Shown: positions 6,575 through 15,200 of the stretch, one piece after another
How the letters are laid out: each line of letters begins with the position of its first letter
Numbering within the stretch: the stretch's first letter is position 1
Source: Actinomycetota bacterium
Lineage (GTDB): Bacteria > Cyanobacteriota > Vampirovibrionia > Obscuribacterales > Obscuribacteraceae
Length of the DNA: 20,591 nucleotides
Direction: 5' to 3'
NCBI GenBank assembly: GCA_903970355.1
Contig: CAJCIF010000381.1
Span: 1-20,591, forward strand
Made by a program: the position numbers and the translations under genes
The notes under the pieces: model-generated
What the model was told of the DNA's origin: nothing
Database searches by the model: none
What the model saw: the letters and a program-made list of their open reading frames with translations, nothing else

Positions 6575-8968
6575 ATGAAATACGAACAAGATATAGCTAG
6601 CGAAACTAAAGTCAAAATTGCAGAAGCAATCAATGAGAGTGTTGTGTCCGATCTTCAGCTTCCGATAGCAGAGGCCGCACCAGAGAATTCCGAGGCATCC
6701 ATAGATTTAAGCAATGCACCAACTGCAGCGGAAACGCCCGAGATAACCGACAACAAGCAGCAGGAATTATTCGAACAACAAAGCGCAAAGTCTGCCGAAA
6801 AGCCGGTCGTAACAGAGCCATCGGATTTTGCTGAAAAAAAGAAACCTCCTGTTTGGCTTGTTGCATCTGTTCCGATGTTCTTTTCAATCTCACTTATCAC
6901 AACCAACATCTTTTACTTCTTGCGCCACATCGCTGCACCACACTTGCAACCATGGCTAATAGACGTGTACCTTGTCTTGCTTTTCATGACCAGCTATTTC
7001 TTCTTTCGAATTTTTTGTATACAACAAACAGCAGCGTTGAATGGGGCTCTTTTTAAGGCAAGACCTCCAACAGAATTCCTCACGGAAGATCCAATAAAAA
7101 AATATTGCAAAGAACTGAGAAAGCGGAATAGCAAAGATAAACGTCCTAAAACATTTCTTGTTCTTACCAGTCAGCTTCGGCACGGTTTATTGGGAAGCGT
7201 TTTTTGGCTAGCAAGGGGTACTCTTTACACCATTCTATATTTGGTGATCGGATTCTTGGCTTTGGCTACTATGTGTGCTGCCATCTGCAATCCCGGCACG
7301 CATCAAATCGTTAACAATGCAAGCTGTATTTCTGGCTTGATTCTGAGTTGCATAACATTCGCCATCGCATTCAGATTCAATAATACCTATAGAAAGATCA
7401 TTCAAACTTATAATTTCGCACTTCTCGACCCGAAGCTTAAAGAGTATGTAAAACTACCACCAACAAAGGCTTCCACTCGTAACGAGATTACTGTGGACTT
7501 CGATGCATTTGCCGACATTGAACGCTGGGTAAAGCATCGCTTCAGTCAAAAAAGCCGGAAAAAGACGATGTTTATGTGCTGTCTTGTGGTGCTTTTCTTC
7601 GCATTCAATGGATTCGGTGTCCTCGAAAATTCGTTGAGATCTATATCACTCTTTCTTGTGAACGCCGGTGGACTTCCTGGTGCGGCTGGCAGTGGCACAA
7701 GCTTCACACAGTATACAATCAACTATTTCAATCTGCTTTTATCTTTCCTGGGGCTTGGAGGTATGAGCGCAGCGATTTATGCAATGCTCCAACCAACGCA
7801 TTTGAAATTGACAACGGAAGGTGTGTCATTCCTCTATAAACGACGCCCATTTGGGAAGGTCCGTTTTACACCATGGTCGAAAATTAAACAGCTGCGAATT
7901 CTTAGCCGCAAAGGCACCACTATGTTGGGAGATAAACAACTTGAATTTAGAGGTGACAGAAATGCTCTTATTAAATTTAAATTGAATTGCATCGATTCCA
8001 TTTCGAGCCGTGAAGCTATATTGAAGGGCATAGAATCATGGGCGCCAAATGTAAAACGCGATGCGGACGTCATTCAAACATTGCAACGTCCACCAGAACA
8101 GAGTTATACGGATCTCTGGTTACAAGCATTAGTTGCTCCACCGAAACGCGATCGCCTTAAGCCACTTATAACCAATTCGAGCCTGCAGGAAGGTCATTAC
8201 TCCGTAGTTAAAACGATTGGTCTGGGTGGTCAAGGAACAGCATATCTAGCGAGAGATACAAAAACTTCTCAACTCGTCGTGTTGAAGGAATTCATTCTTC
8301 CAATTTATGTCGATATCAATGTACGCAAAGCTGCTTTAGAAAGATTCGAAAACGAAGCGAGAATTCTCAAAGGACTGGATTGCGCTCAAATCGTAAAGTT
8401 GGTCGATTTCTTTGTTGAAGATCACCGCGGTTATTTAGCACTTGAATATATTGACGGCGAAGATTTGAAAACGAAAGTAGAACGCAATGGCAAGTTGACG
8501 GAGAAAGAAGTTCTAAATTACGCAGTTCAGATGTGCGAGATCCTCAATTACCTGCACAACCAGGTGCCACCAGTAATTCATAGGGATTTTACTCCTGATA
8601 ACCTTATTCTCCAACTGAACGGATCGCTAAAACTTATAGACTTCAACGTAGCCCAGCAAACCAACGATACTATTACCGGCACAATTGTCGGTAAACAGTG
8701 TTATTTACCGCCGGAGCAGTTTCAGGGTGAACCTGTAATTCAAAGTGATATATACAGCATGGGCGCCACTCTATTTTTCCTTGCTACTGGGTCACCGCCT
8801 TCTCCAATAAGCCAATCACATCCGAAAGAGTTCAATAGTGAATTGAGCAAGGATTTTGATGATTTCGTGGCACGAGCAACCACTATTGATACGGGTTTGA
8901 GATACACGAGCGCAACTGAATGCCTCGAAAAACTTAAACGAATATTGAATACAGAGGATAAAGCCTGA
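6575..8968 (+). CDS. Large multi-helix membrane Ser/Thr kinase with DFN motif (second of pair)
   Basis: A 797-residue kinase. Residues 1-90 are acidic, Ala/Glu/Pro-rich and probably disordered. About six membrane helices follow: near 92-117, 126-147, 207-238, 248-266, 330-350 and 384-404. Next is a juxtamembrane domain (about 408-491) that resembles the one in the upstream kinase, and a C-terminal kinase domain (about 541-792). Kinase marks: IGLGGQGTAYLA, Lys571 in VVLKEF, helix-C Glu594, catalytic loop IHRDFTPDNLIL (Asp671, Asn676), and YLPPEQF in place of APE. The metal-binding motif is DFN (689-691), not DFG; the Asp is kept. Such a change can affect activation-loop movement, so it may be weakly active, differently regulated, or a scaffold. 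ATG 6575 lies 6 nt after the upstream stop with no clear ribosome-binding site, which suggests translational coupling. The membrane part fits no sensor domain I recognise. Confidence 0.88.
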   Translation: MKYEQDIASETKVKIAEAINESVVSDLQLPIAEAAPENSEASIDLSNAPTAAETPEITDNKQQELFEQQSAKSAEKPVVTEPSDFAEKKKPPVWLVASVPMFFSISLITTNIFYFLRHIAAPHLQPWLIDVYLVLLFMTSYFFFRIFCIQQTAALNGALFKARPPTEFLTEDPIKKYCKELRKRNSKDKRPKTFLVLTSQLRHGLLGSVFWLARGTLYTILYLVIGFLALATMCAAICNPGTHQIVNNASCISGLILSCITFAIAFRFNNTYRKIIQTYNFALLDPKLKEYVKLPPTKASTRNEITVDFDAFADIERWVKHRFSQKSRKKTMFMCCLVVLFFAFNGFGVLENSLRSISLFLVNAGGLPGAAGSGTSFTQYTINYFNLLLSFLGLGGMSAAIYAMLQPTHLKLTTEGVSFLYKRRPFGKVRFTPWSKIKQLRILSRKGTTMLGDKQLEFRGDRNALIKFKLNCIDSISSREAILKGIESWAPNVKRDADVIQTLQRPPEQSYTDLWLQALVAPPKRDRLKPLITNSSLQEGHYSVVKTIGLGGQGTAYLARDTKTSQLVVLKEFILPIYVDINVRKAALERFENEARILKGLDCAQIVKLVDFFVEDHRGYLALEYIDGEDLKTKVERNGKLTEKEVLNYAVQMCEILNYLHNQVPPVIHRDFTPDNLILQLNGSLKLIDFNVAQQTNDTITGTIVGKQCYLPPEQFQGEPVIQSDIYSMGATLFFLATGSPPSPISQSHPKEFNSELSKDFDDFVARATTIDTGLRYTSATECLEKLKRILNTEDKA

Positions 8969-8969
8969 C

Positions 8970-9638
8970 GTGAAATTCGATTTTAAATCAAAGCTGAAGG
9001 AATCCAGCCCCGAAGTGAAATTAGATCACAACGAGGATATAAAAGCCCCTACTCAGCAAGGCCTAGTCCCTGTAGATAATAAAAATACTCAACAAACCTT
9101 GAGCTTGGTTTCAGATCGATCTGATGACGAGCCAAACAAGCGAATCAAGTTACCAGATTCCACTTCCAATAACATTGTGGATCGAATCGCTAAAAATAAA
9201 TGGTCGTTTCCCATCTTCGTATTTGTATGCTGTCAAACTTTGCTTCTTAGTTTTCTAACTCAACCACAGTCTTATATTGATATAGGTAGAGACACTTTGA
9301 GCTTTACCCTCAATGCAGGCGAAGCCGATCGATGTTTTAGAGAAGCAGCACGAATAGATCCACAGTCAGAGGAAGTGCCGTTAGCTGCGACGAAAGCATT
9401 TCTCGATTATCCCTATGACGATAATTATGCTTATGAGTGGGCCAATAAAGCAATAAATATGAATCCTAAATCAGCAGATGCTCATAGAGCTTTAGGTGAT
9501 TATGCCTTTCGAAGGCAGCAATTCGATATAGCTAAAGCCCAGTATTCAAAAGCTTTGTCTTTCGATAACCAAAACCAGGGTGCAATTGAAGGTCTCAAAG
9601 CACTTGAGCATTTAAATGATTTTCAACAGGCGAAATAA
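8970..9638 (+). CDS. Membrane-anchored TPR protein of the kinase operon
   Basis: A 222-residue protein starting at GTG 8970, one base after the upstream kinase stop; an ATG alternative close by is not seen. Residues 1-75 are polar and probably cytoplasmic. One membrane helix (WSFPIFVFVCCQTLLLSFL, 78-96) follows, then about 120 residues of tetratricopeptide repeats. These include EADRCFREAARIDPQSEE, YAYEWANKAINMNPKSADAH and DIAKAQYSKALSFDNQN. TPRs bind other proteins, so this may be a partner or substrate of the two kinases. This follows from operon position, not from any recognised family. It ends 9 nt before the stop codon of the convergent DUF4239-type gene. Confidence 0.75.
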   Translation: MKFDFKSKLKESSPEVKLDHNEDIKAPTQQGLVPVDNKNTQQTLSLVSDRSDDEPNKRIKLPDSTSNNIVDRIAKNKWSFPIFVFVCCQTLLLSFLTQPQSYIDIGRDTLSFTLNAGEADRCFREAARIDPQSEEVPLAATKAFLDYPYDDNYAYEWANKAINMNPKSADAHRALGDYAFRRQQFDIAKAQYSKALSFDNQNQGAIEGLKALEHLNDFQQAK

Positions 9639-9647
9639 TTCCGGCTA

Positions 9648-10451
9648 TTAAGTCTCGTTTTTTTCCAAATCAATGTGATTACCCAATTGATTTTCGAATA
9701 TTTGCTTGTCCACTTGAAACGCATCCGGATGCACCTTTCTATCACCTGAAAACGGATAGCCAAACCAAAGCACCAGAAGAAGATTCAAGGAAATAATCAC
9801 GGAAATCATTCCCGTCATCACCATTTGCAATGCCGCATGTTCGAGTGCAAAAAAATAGGTAAACATAATTGTTACTACTCCACCAATTAAAAGAACTACC
9901 CATTCTTCAGCTGGGACACCAGCTTGCGCAGCGTTTGTACGTGTTCTCCTGCAATCCCACAATTGACAAACTTCTTGTACAGCAATTGGATACAAACCTT
10001 GTTCGGTTTGCGTTTTTGGATCAAGGTCTTCAACAGCCCGCATCAACTTAATGGCAGTTTTGCGACTTTCCATGTCTATTTTGCATTCATCCATCAACTG
10101 CCATTCCACATCAATAACTCGCTCAGCATAGTGGTTACAGAGATCTTTGATTTTCTTTTCTTTGTCTGGAGAGAATCGCTCAGACAATAAGAAAACATCA
10201 GCCAGACTATTTGCTTCTGTTTGAACATTTGTGCGTGCTTCTTGAAACTTGGCCAGAGCTTCCACGACCACGAGGCCAAGTAAAACTGCGTACATGGTGC
10301 CAATAATTGCAAGCAAATAACCTGCGACTTCTTGCGATTCACGAAGCCTTTTCATGTTCGTAAAGCGCCGGAACAAGTAGAGGCCACCAACAGCCATCGT
10401 GGCTGTAAGTAGTACTAGTAGAACGCCAGTGCTATACGAATCGATTTGCAT
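9648..10451 (-). CDS. DUF4239-type membrane protein
   Basis: A membrane protein resembling the DUF4239 (bestrophin-like) family. From ATG 10449-10451 it has 267 residues. An N-terminal helix (TGVLLVLLTATMAVGGLYLF) is followed by AGYLLAIIGTMYAVLLGLVV and a soluble helical segment beginning TEANSLADVFLLSERFSPDK. Next come the conserved-looking RRTRTNAAQAGVPAEEW and two final membrane helices (VVLLIGGVVTIMFTYFFAL and MVMTGMISVIISLNLLLVLW). The C-terminal tail is polar. The GTMYAVLLGLVV, EANS and PAEEW-then-helix pattern is what I associate with DUF4239. The family function is not settled; a channel-like role is only a guess from fold similarity. The frame is open upstream to ATG 10484 and TTG 10496. 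I prefer ATG 10451 because it directly precedes the first helix, but no start has a good ribosome-binding site. Confidence 0.72.
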   Translation of the reverse strand: MQIDSYSTGVLLVLLTATMAVGGLYLFRRFTNMKRLRESQEVAGYLLAIIGTMYAVLLGLVVVEALAKFQEARTNVQTEANSLADVFLLSERFSPDKEKKIKDLCNHYAERVIDVEWQLMDECKIDMESRKTAIKLMRAVEDLDPKTQTEQGLYPIAVQEVCQLWDCRRTRTNAAQAGVPAEEWVVLLIGGVVTIMFTYFFALEHAALQMVMTGMISVIISLNLLLVLWFGYPFSGDRKVHPDAFQVDKQIFENQLGNHIDLEKNET

Positions 10452-10500
10452 AGAGCAAAGTATACAGTTCAAACGCTTTTGCATAGAAGATAGCAATTCG

Positions 10501-10561
10501 ATCTCTATATCGATTGGCGTGCAATTTTGTGCCTGGTCTTACCCTTCCTTTATATAGAGAT
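10501..10561. repeat. Widely spaced 10-bp inverted repeat upstream of imuB
   Basis: ATCTCTATAT (10501-10510) and ATATAGAGAT (10552-10561) are perfect inverted copies with 41 nt between them. They sit between the DUF4239 gene and the imuB promoter. The right arm overlaps a TATAAA that would serve as a -10 toward the DUF4239 gene. The pair could be a looping operator or the ends of a tiny element; chance is possible in AT-rich sequence. Confidence 0.45.
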
Positions 10562-10569
10562 GTCCCGCC

Positions 10570-10602
10570 TTGACAGACCATACCTTTGTATGGGTTAATA
10601 GT
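10570..10602 (+). promoter_or_regulatory. imuB-dnaE2 promoter with CCATAC-N4-GTATGG operator (candidate SOS box)
   Basis: TTGACA (10570-10575) is followed by the palindrome CCATAC-CTTT-GTATGG (10578-10593) and GTTAAT (10595-10600) at 18 nt. All but five or so of 33 positions match the imuA promoter at 3970-4002; the differences fall mostly in the palindrome centre and at position 10593. Operator arms lying between -35 and -10 suggest repression, most likely by LexA given the genes controlled. The leader to the imuB start is about 80 nt and includes a GTAGGGGC palindrome. Confidence 0.68.
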
Positions 10603-10633
10603 AAAACATCATATTAATGGCGTCGCTACTACC

Positions 10634-10658
10634 GTAGGGGCATGGCATTGCCATGCCC
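10634..10658. repeat. Interspersed palindromic repeat, GTAGGGGC type (copy 2)
   Basis: GTAGGGGCATGGCA-T-TGCCATGCCC holds a perfect 10-bp inverted repeat (10638-10647 with 10649-10658). It shares the GTAGGGGC opening and GCCC ending with the element at 3871. It lies inside the imuB leader, between the promoter and the start codon, so its RNA hairpin could influence imuB-dnaE2 expression. Confidence 0.62.
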
Positions 10659-10684
10659 ACCCCCACATGTTCCTGGTACTTGTC

Positions 10685-12265
10685 ATGCCGCGAATTGCAT
10701 TCTTACGCATTCCCCGCTTCCAGGTTGCCGTACATCAAAAGCGCGAAAATTTGCAAGGCAAACCATTCGCACTTGTCGCCGGCAAACTTACTCCTGGTGG
10801 CTATAGTCGCGCTCGCATTTTTATGTGCTCATCCGAAGCTAGCCGCAGGCGAGTTGTCACCGGCATGCGCTTAAGTGAAGCAAAAGCGGCGTGCTCCGAT
10901 CTTATTCTGCAGGAATGCGATGACGTGCTTTACACAAACGTTCAAAATCAATTGTTGCAAGCTCTTGTAAATTGCTCACCGAAAGTTGCATCACACAAGA
11001 CTGGTGAATTTTCTCTGGATGCATCCGGCTTATTGCATCTAGGCGGCGAAACTAAATTTTGCCATGCTGTTTTGAAACTTTGCGCACAGGCAGGTTTTCC
11101 CAATACACGCATCGGCATTGCAGACAGTACCTTTGCCGCCATGGTAGCAACCAGGCTTCGAAAGAAAATGATCTTTGTCGTTCCGAAAGGCAAAGACAAA
11201 GAATTTCTTGCACCATTGTCCATTACCCATTTGGAATTAGATCCGGAAATGGAAGAGGTGTTGTTGAATTTAGGAATCAATTCAATGGCGCAGCTTGCAA
11301 ATTTACCGCCTGATTCCTTAGTAGAACGTTTTGACGAAGTTGGTAAATGGGCCTATGAAATGGCACAAGGGAAAGACGACCGTAGGCCGCGTTTGCCTGT
11401 TTTTTCCAAAGAGTATGAGTGCTCCATTGACATGGGTGGTGCAATTTCTTCACTTAATCAAACTATCTTTGCTTTCAAAGCGTTGCTCAACAAATTAACT
11501 TTAGATCTGCAACAAAATGGTTTGTGGGCAGAGGAATTGCATTTGAGTTTCTTCAATGAAGACGACTGCTTTGATGAACGTATTCTGCGATTGATTCGTC
11601 CGTCCAGTCAGGCGAAGTTTTTGCTGGAGGTAATCAGGCTTTCCATAGAAGCCAAACCTTTAGCGCGCGAGTTTACCAAAATAAGGCTCACCATTTCTCG
11701 CTTCTCCAAACAATTGTGGGAACAAACTGCCATTGCAGATTCCGTCAATGTGCGTTCTGCAAACAAAATAAGTGCATCACTCCTCCTCTTACTGCAGCGC
11801 TTCTTAACGAGATTCGGAGAGCATAAGGCAGTAAAGCCAATTGCCAGCGATCATTACGATATGCAGCATGCTGGGGCATGGGTGCCAGTAGTCAAAAACA
11901 ATTATTCCGATGCCGTCATACCTGTCAATTTTGAGTACTTGCAAAATGCAGTTGGCAGTCATCTCATGCCGGATCTCGTCTTGCGTAAATGCCAGCCGAA
12001 ATCACAAGTCATGATAGAACTGCAAGATTCCAGGCCATCTGCCATAAATCACAACAAAACGTGGTACCGCGTCAAGGAATTTACGGTACCAGAATATCTT
12101 TCCGGTAATTGGTGGGAAACAAAATCCGCCAAGTCCTATTACAAAGTTTTGGTGGAACCTTTTTCTTTAAAAGGATCGGGCACCACTGTATCCGCTGCTA
12201 CGTTGATGCTACTCGTTCACGATCAACAAAATAACCATTGGTACGTTGAAGGGTTCTTTGACTGA
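10685..12265 (+). CDS. imuB: ImuB, inactive Y-family DNA polymerase homologue
   Basis: A 526-residue Y-family polymerase-like protein that acts as a hub for the DnaE2 mutasome, linking ImuA, DnaE2 and the sliding clamp in studied bacteria. ATG 10685 is chosen because the family opens MPRIAFLRIPRFQVAV at that point. The frame is open back to TTG 10586, but that codon lies inside the operator; ATG 10667 is also possible. Family marks: ALVAGKLTPGGYSRARIFMC, GMRLSEAKAACSDLIL, TRIGIADSTFAAMVATR, the helix-hairpin region LGINSMAQLANLPPDSLVER, and YEMAQGKDDRRPRLPVF. Active polymerases of the family use DxD and SIDE motifs. Here the first acidic site is LRIPRF and the second is SLDASGLL, so catalytic acids are missing, as expected for ImuB. 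The dnaE2 start lies 6 nt after its stop. Confidence 0.88.
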   Translation: MPRIAFLRIPRFQVAVHQKRENLQGKPFALVAGKLTPGGYSRARIFMCSSEASRRRVVTGMRLSEAKAACSDLILQECDDVLYTNVQNQLLQALVNCSPKVASHKTGEFSLDASGLLHLGGETKFCHAVLKLCAQAGFPNTRIGIADSTFAAMVATRLRKKMIFVVPKGKDKEFLAPLSITHLELDPEMEEVLLNLGINSMAQLANLPPDSLVERFDEVGKWAYEMAQGKDDRRPRLPVFSKEYECSIDMGGAISSLNQTIFAFKALLNKLTLDLQQNGLWAEELHLSFFNEDDCFDERILRLIRPSSQAKFLLEVIRLSIEAKPLAREFTKIRLTISRFSKQLWEQTAIADSVNVRSANKISASLLLLLQRFLTRFGEHKAVKPIASDHYDMQHAGAWVPVVKNNYSDAVIPVNFEYLQNAVGSHLMPDLVLRKCQPKSQVMIELQDSRPSAINHNKTWYRVKEFTVPEYLSGNWWETKSAKSYYKVLVEPFSLKGSGTTVSAATLMLLVHDQQNNHWYVEGFFD

Positions 12266-12271
12266 CACATA

Positions 12272-15200
12272 ATGGAGTATGCGGAATTACATTGTCACTC
12301 ATCATTCTCCCTCCTGGATGGTGCCTCCAACCCGGAAGAACTGATCGGCACAGCCAAAAAGTTGGGATTAAAGGCACTTGCCATTACCGACCACGATGAT
12401 ATGGGCGGCATCGTACGATTTTCCGAAGCAGCCAAGGAAGCTTCCTTTGAAGCGATTCTTGGTGCTGAGCTAACACTGGAAGATGATTCCCATTTGACAT
12501 TGCTGGTTGAAAATCTCGATGGCTATAAAAATTTGTGCTACTTGATCAGCCGAGCGCGTCTTGCTTCTGTGCGAGGACTGCCTCATGTTTCCTATGACGA
12601 ACTGGCGCGATATGCAAAAGGTCTGGTTGCGCTTTCCGGTTGCCCGCATGGTGCAATTCCGCACAACCTCCTGTTGGAAAAAGTAAGTGAGGCAGAGCGG
12701 CTCTCTCGGTTTTTTCAGGAGATTTATGAGGGGCGATTCTTCTATGAGCTGTGGGATCACGGCGTTCTTCAGGAAGCAGTTTTATGCAAAGGTCTGGTGG
12801 AGTTATCAGGACGCAATGGCACACCATGTTTGGTCACCAATAATGTGCATTATGCTTCCCGCCGCAAGCGCATAGTACATGATGTTTTGACTTGCCTGAA
12901 GCACGAAGTAATACTGTCAACAGCGGGCCGCCGTTTGCGACCCAACGACAATTGGTGCTTGAAATCACCGGAAGAAATGTTTTCTCTCTGGCAAAACTAT
13001 CCGGACTTCCTTACTAACACTGTGCGGGTCGCTGAACGTTGTCAATTTCGTTTGTTCTCACTAAAGCCATCGCTCCCTCATTTCCCGACGCCGGACAATT
13101 TGACTTACGATGAATTTCTGGAGCGGTTAGTTTGGAAAGGAGCGGAAAGACTTTTCGAAACTATCAGCCCGCAGCACACAAAACAGATTCAACACGAATT
13201 GGACATTATCAAGCGCATGCAAATTGCGCCATATTTCCTCATTATGTGGGACATTGTTGAATTTGCAAAATCGAAAGGCATTCTCGTGCAAGGACGTGGC
13301 TCGGCGGCCAATTCCGTAGTCTGCTATTGCCTGGCAATAACTGCCGTAGATCCTGTTGCTATGCAATTGCTTTTTGAACGTTTTATCTCAGAAGGAAGAG
13401 ACGAGCCACCTGATATAGATCTCGATATCGCGCACCAGCATCGCGAAATTGTTCTTCAATATGTATACAACAAATATGGGCGAGAACATGCCGGTATGGT
13501 TTGCGAAACGATAACCTATCGCGGTCGCTCTGCAGTGCGTGATGCTGCACGTGTATTGGGTTTTTCACAAGAGCAGGCAGAACACCTCGCCCGTCAATCT
13601 CATTTTTCAGAGGCAAAAGATGCAGCGATCGGCCTTGCCAGTGGTGGCGTTCAAGAAGCCGGATTGGATATTAAAGACAACCGCACTCGAACACTCATTG
13701 AAGTTGTAGCAGGGTTGGATCGTTTACCCAGGCATCGGTCAATTCACGTTGGTGGCTTTGTTTTATCCGGCGAGCCATTAGGCAAACTGGTGCCGCTCGA
13801 ACCAGCTTCCATGAAAGATAGAACCGTTATTCAGTGGGATAAAGACGATCTCAATCCGGTTGGTATGTTCAAGATAGATCTGCTTGGACTCGGCATGCTC
13901 TCAATGGTGCAAGAAGCAAGCCGCCTGATCAAATTACACCGCCAGCAAGATTTCGAAATGGCTAAGTTGGACATGCATGATGCCGGTGTTTTTGAAATGC
14001 TGCAGAAGGCAGACACCATTGGCATATTTCAGGTAGAGTCGCGTGCACAAATGAGCATATTGCCCAAACTCTATCCTCAGAGGTTTTACGATATCGTCGT
14101 TTCAATTGCATTGATAAGACCAGGGCCTATTCAAGGCAATATTGTGCATCCTTATATTCGAAGAAGGCGCGGCTTAGAACCGGTAACTTATCCCCATCCT
14201 TCACTTATTCCAGTTTTGGAGCGTACTCTCGGTGTGCCGCTCTTTCAAGAACAAGGCATGCGGGTTGCTGTAATAGCGGGTGGTTTCACTCCTGCACAGG
14301 CGGATCAATTGCGTCGCGTTATGAGTTTTAAGCGATCGAAAGAACGCATGTCTGATATCTGCATGGATTTAGCAGACGGCATGAAACGAAATGGATTCTC
14401 AGATGAAGTTATCATTTCGCTTACGAATCAGTTGCAGGCTTTTGCTAACTATGGTTTTCCCGAAAGTCATTCGGCGTCATTTGCATTAATTGCCTATGCC
14501 TCAGCCTACCTCAAAAGGCACTTTGCACCAGAATTCTATTGCGCCATGCTCAATGCTCAACCGCTCGGATTTTACAGTCCAAACACTCTCATCCGTGATG
14601 CACTGCGTCATGATGTAAAAGTATTGCCAATTGATTTAGCATGCAGTGATTGGGATTGCACATTAGAGCCCATCGAAAATAATGGCACCACGAAAGAACA
14701 ATTTGCTATGCGAATGGGGCTTCGCTATATCCATAGTTTAGGTTCAAAAGCCAAAGAGTTGTTGGAAAAAGCATGGCGAGAAGGTGGTCCGTTTAGATCG
14801 GCAGAAGATGTATGCGCTCGCAGCGGGCTGGGTTGGAAAACATTGCAATTGCTTGCCACTGCTGGTGCATTCGAAACATTTATCCCCGGCCGCAGGCAGG
14901 CACTATGGGAAGTGATTGCGATTTCCAAACGAAAAGATTTACCGCTATTGAAAGAATTGAAGAAAAGTGAAAGTAATGATTCAACAGCGCATTTAAATAT
15001 TCCACCAATGACAGAATTTGAACGGACAGTTGCAGATTATCAAACTCAATTATTTTCAGTGTTTGAACACATCACAAAGTATTATCGTCCCTGGGCAGAA
15101 AAAAACGGCATGAAATCTTGCTCTTATGTAATGCAGGGGAAAAATAATGAGTACATTACTATTGCGGCCAGCGTCATTTGCAGACAACGACCAGGCACAG

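Noticed and set aside
10586..10684. In-frame extension of ImuB back to TTG 10586
   Set aside because: The TTG lies inside the CATAC-N4-GTATG operator and upstream of the expected transcript start. The extra residues would be read from the palindromic repeat and resemble nothing in the family.
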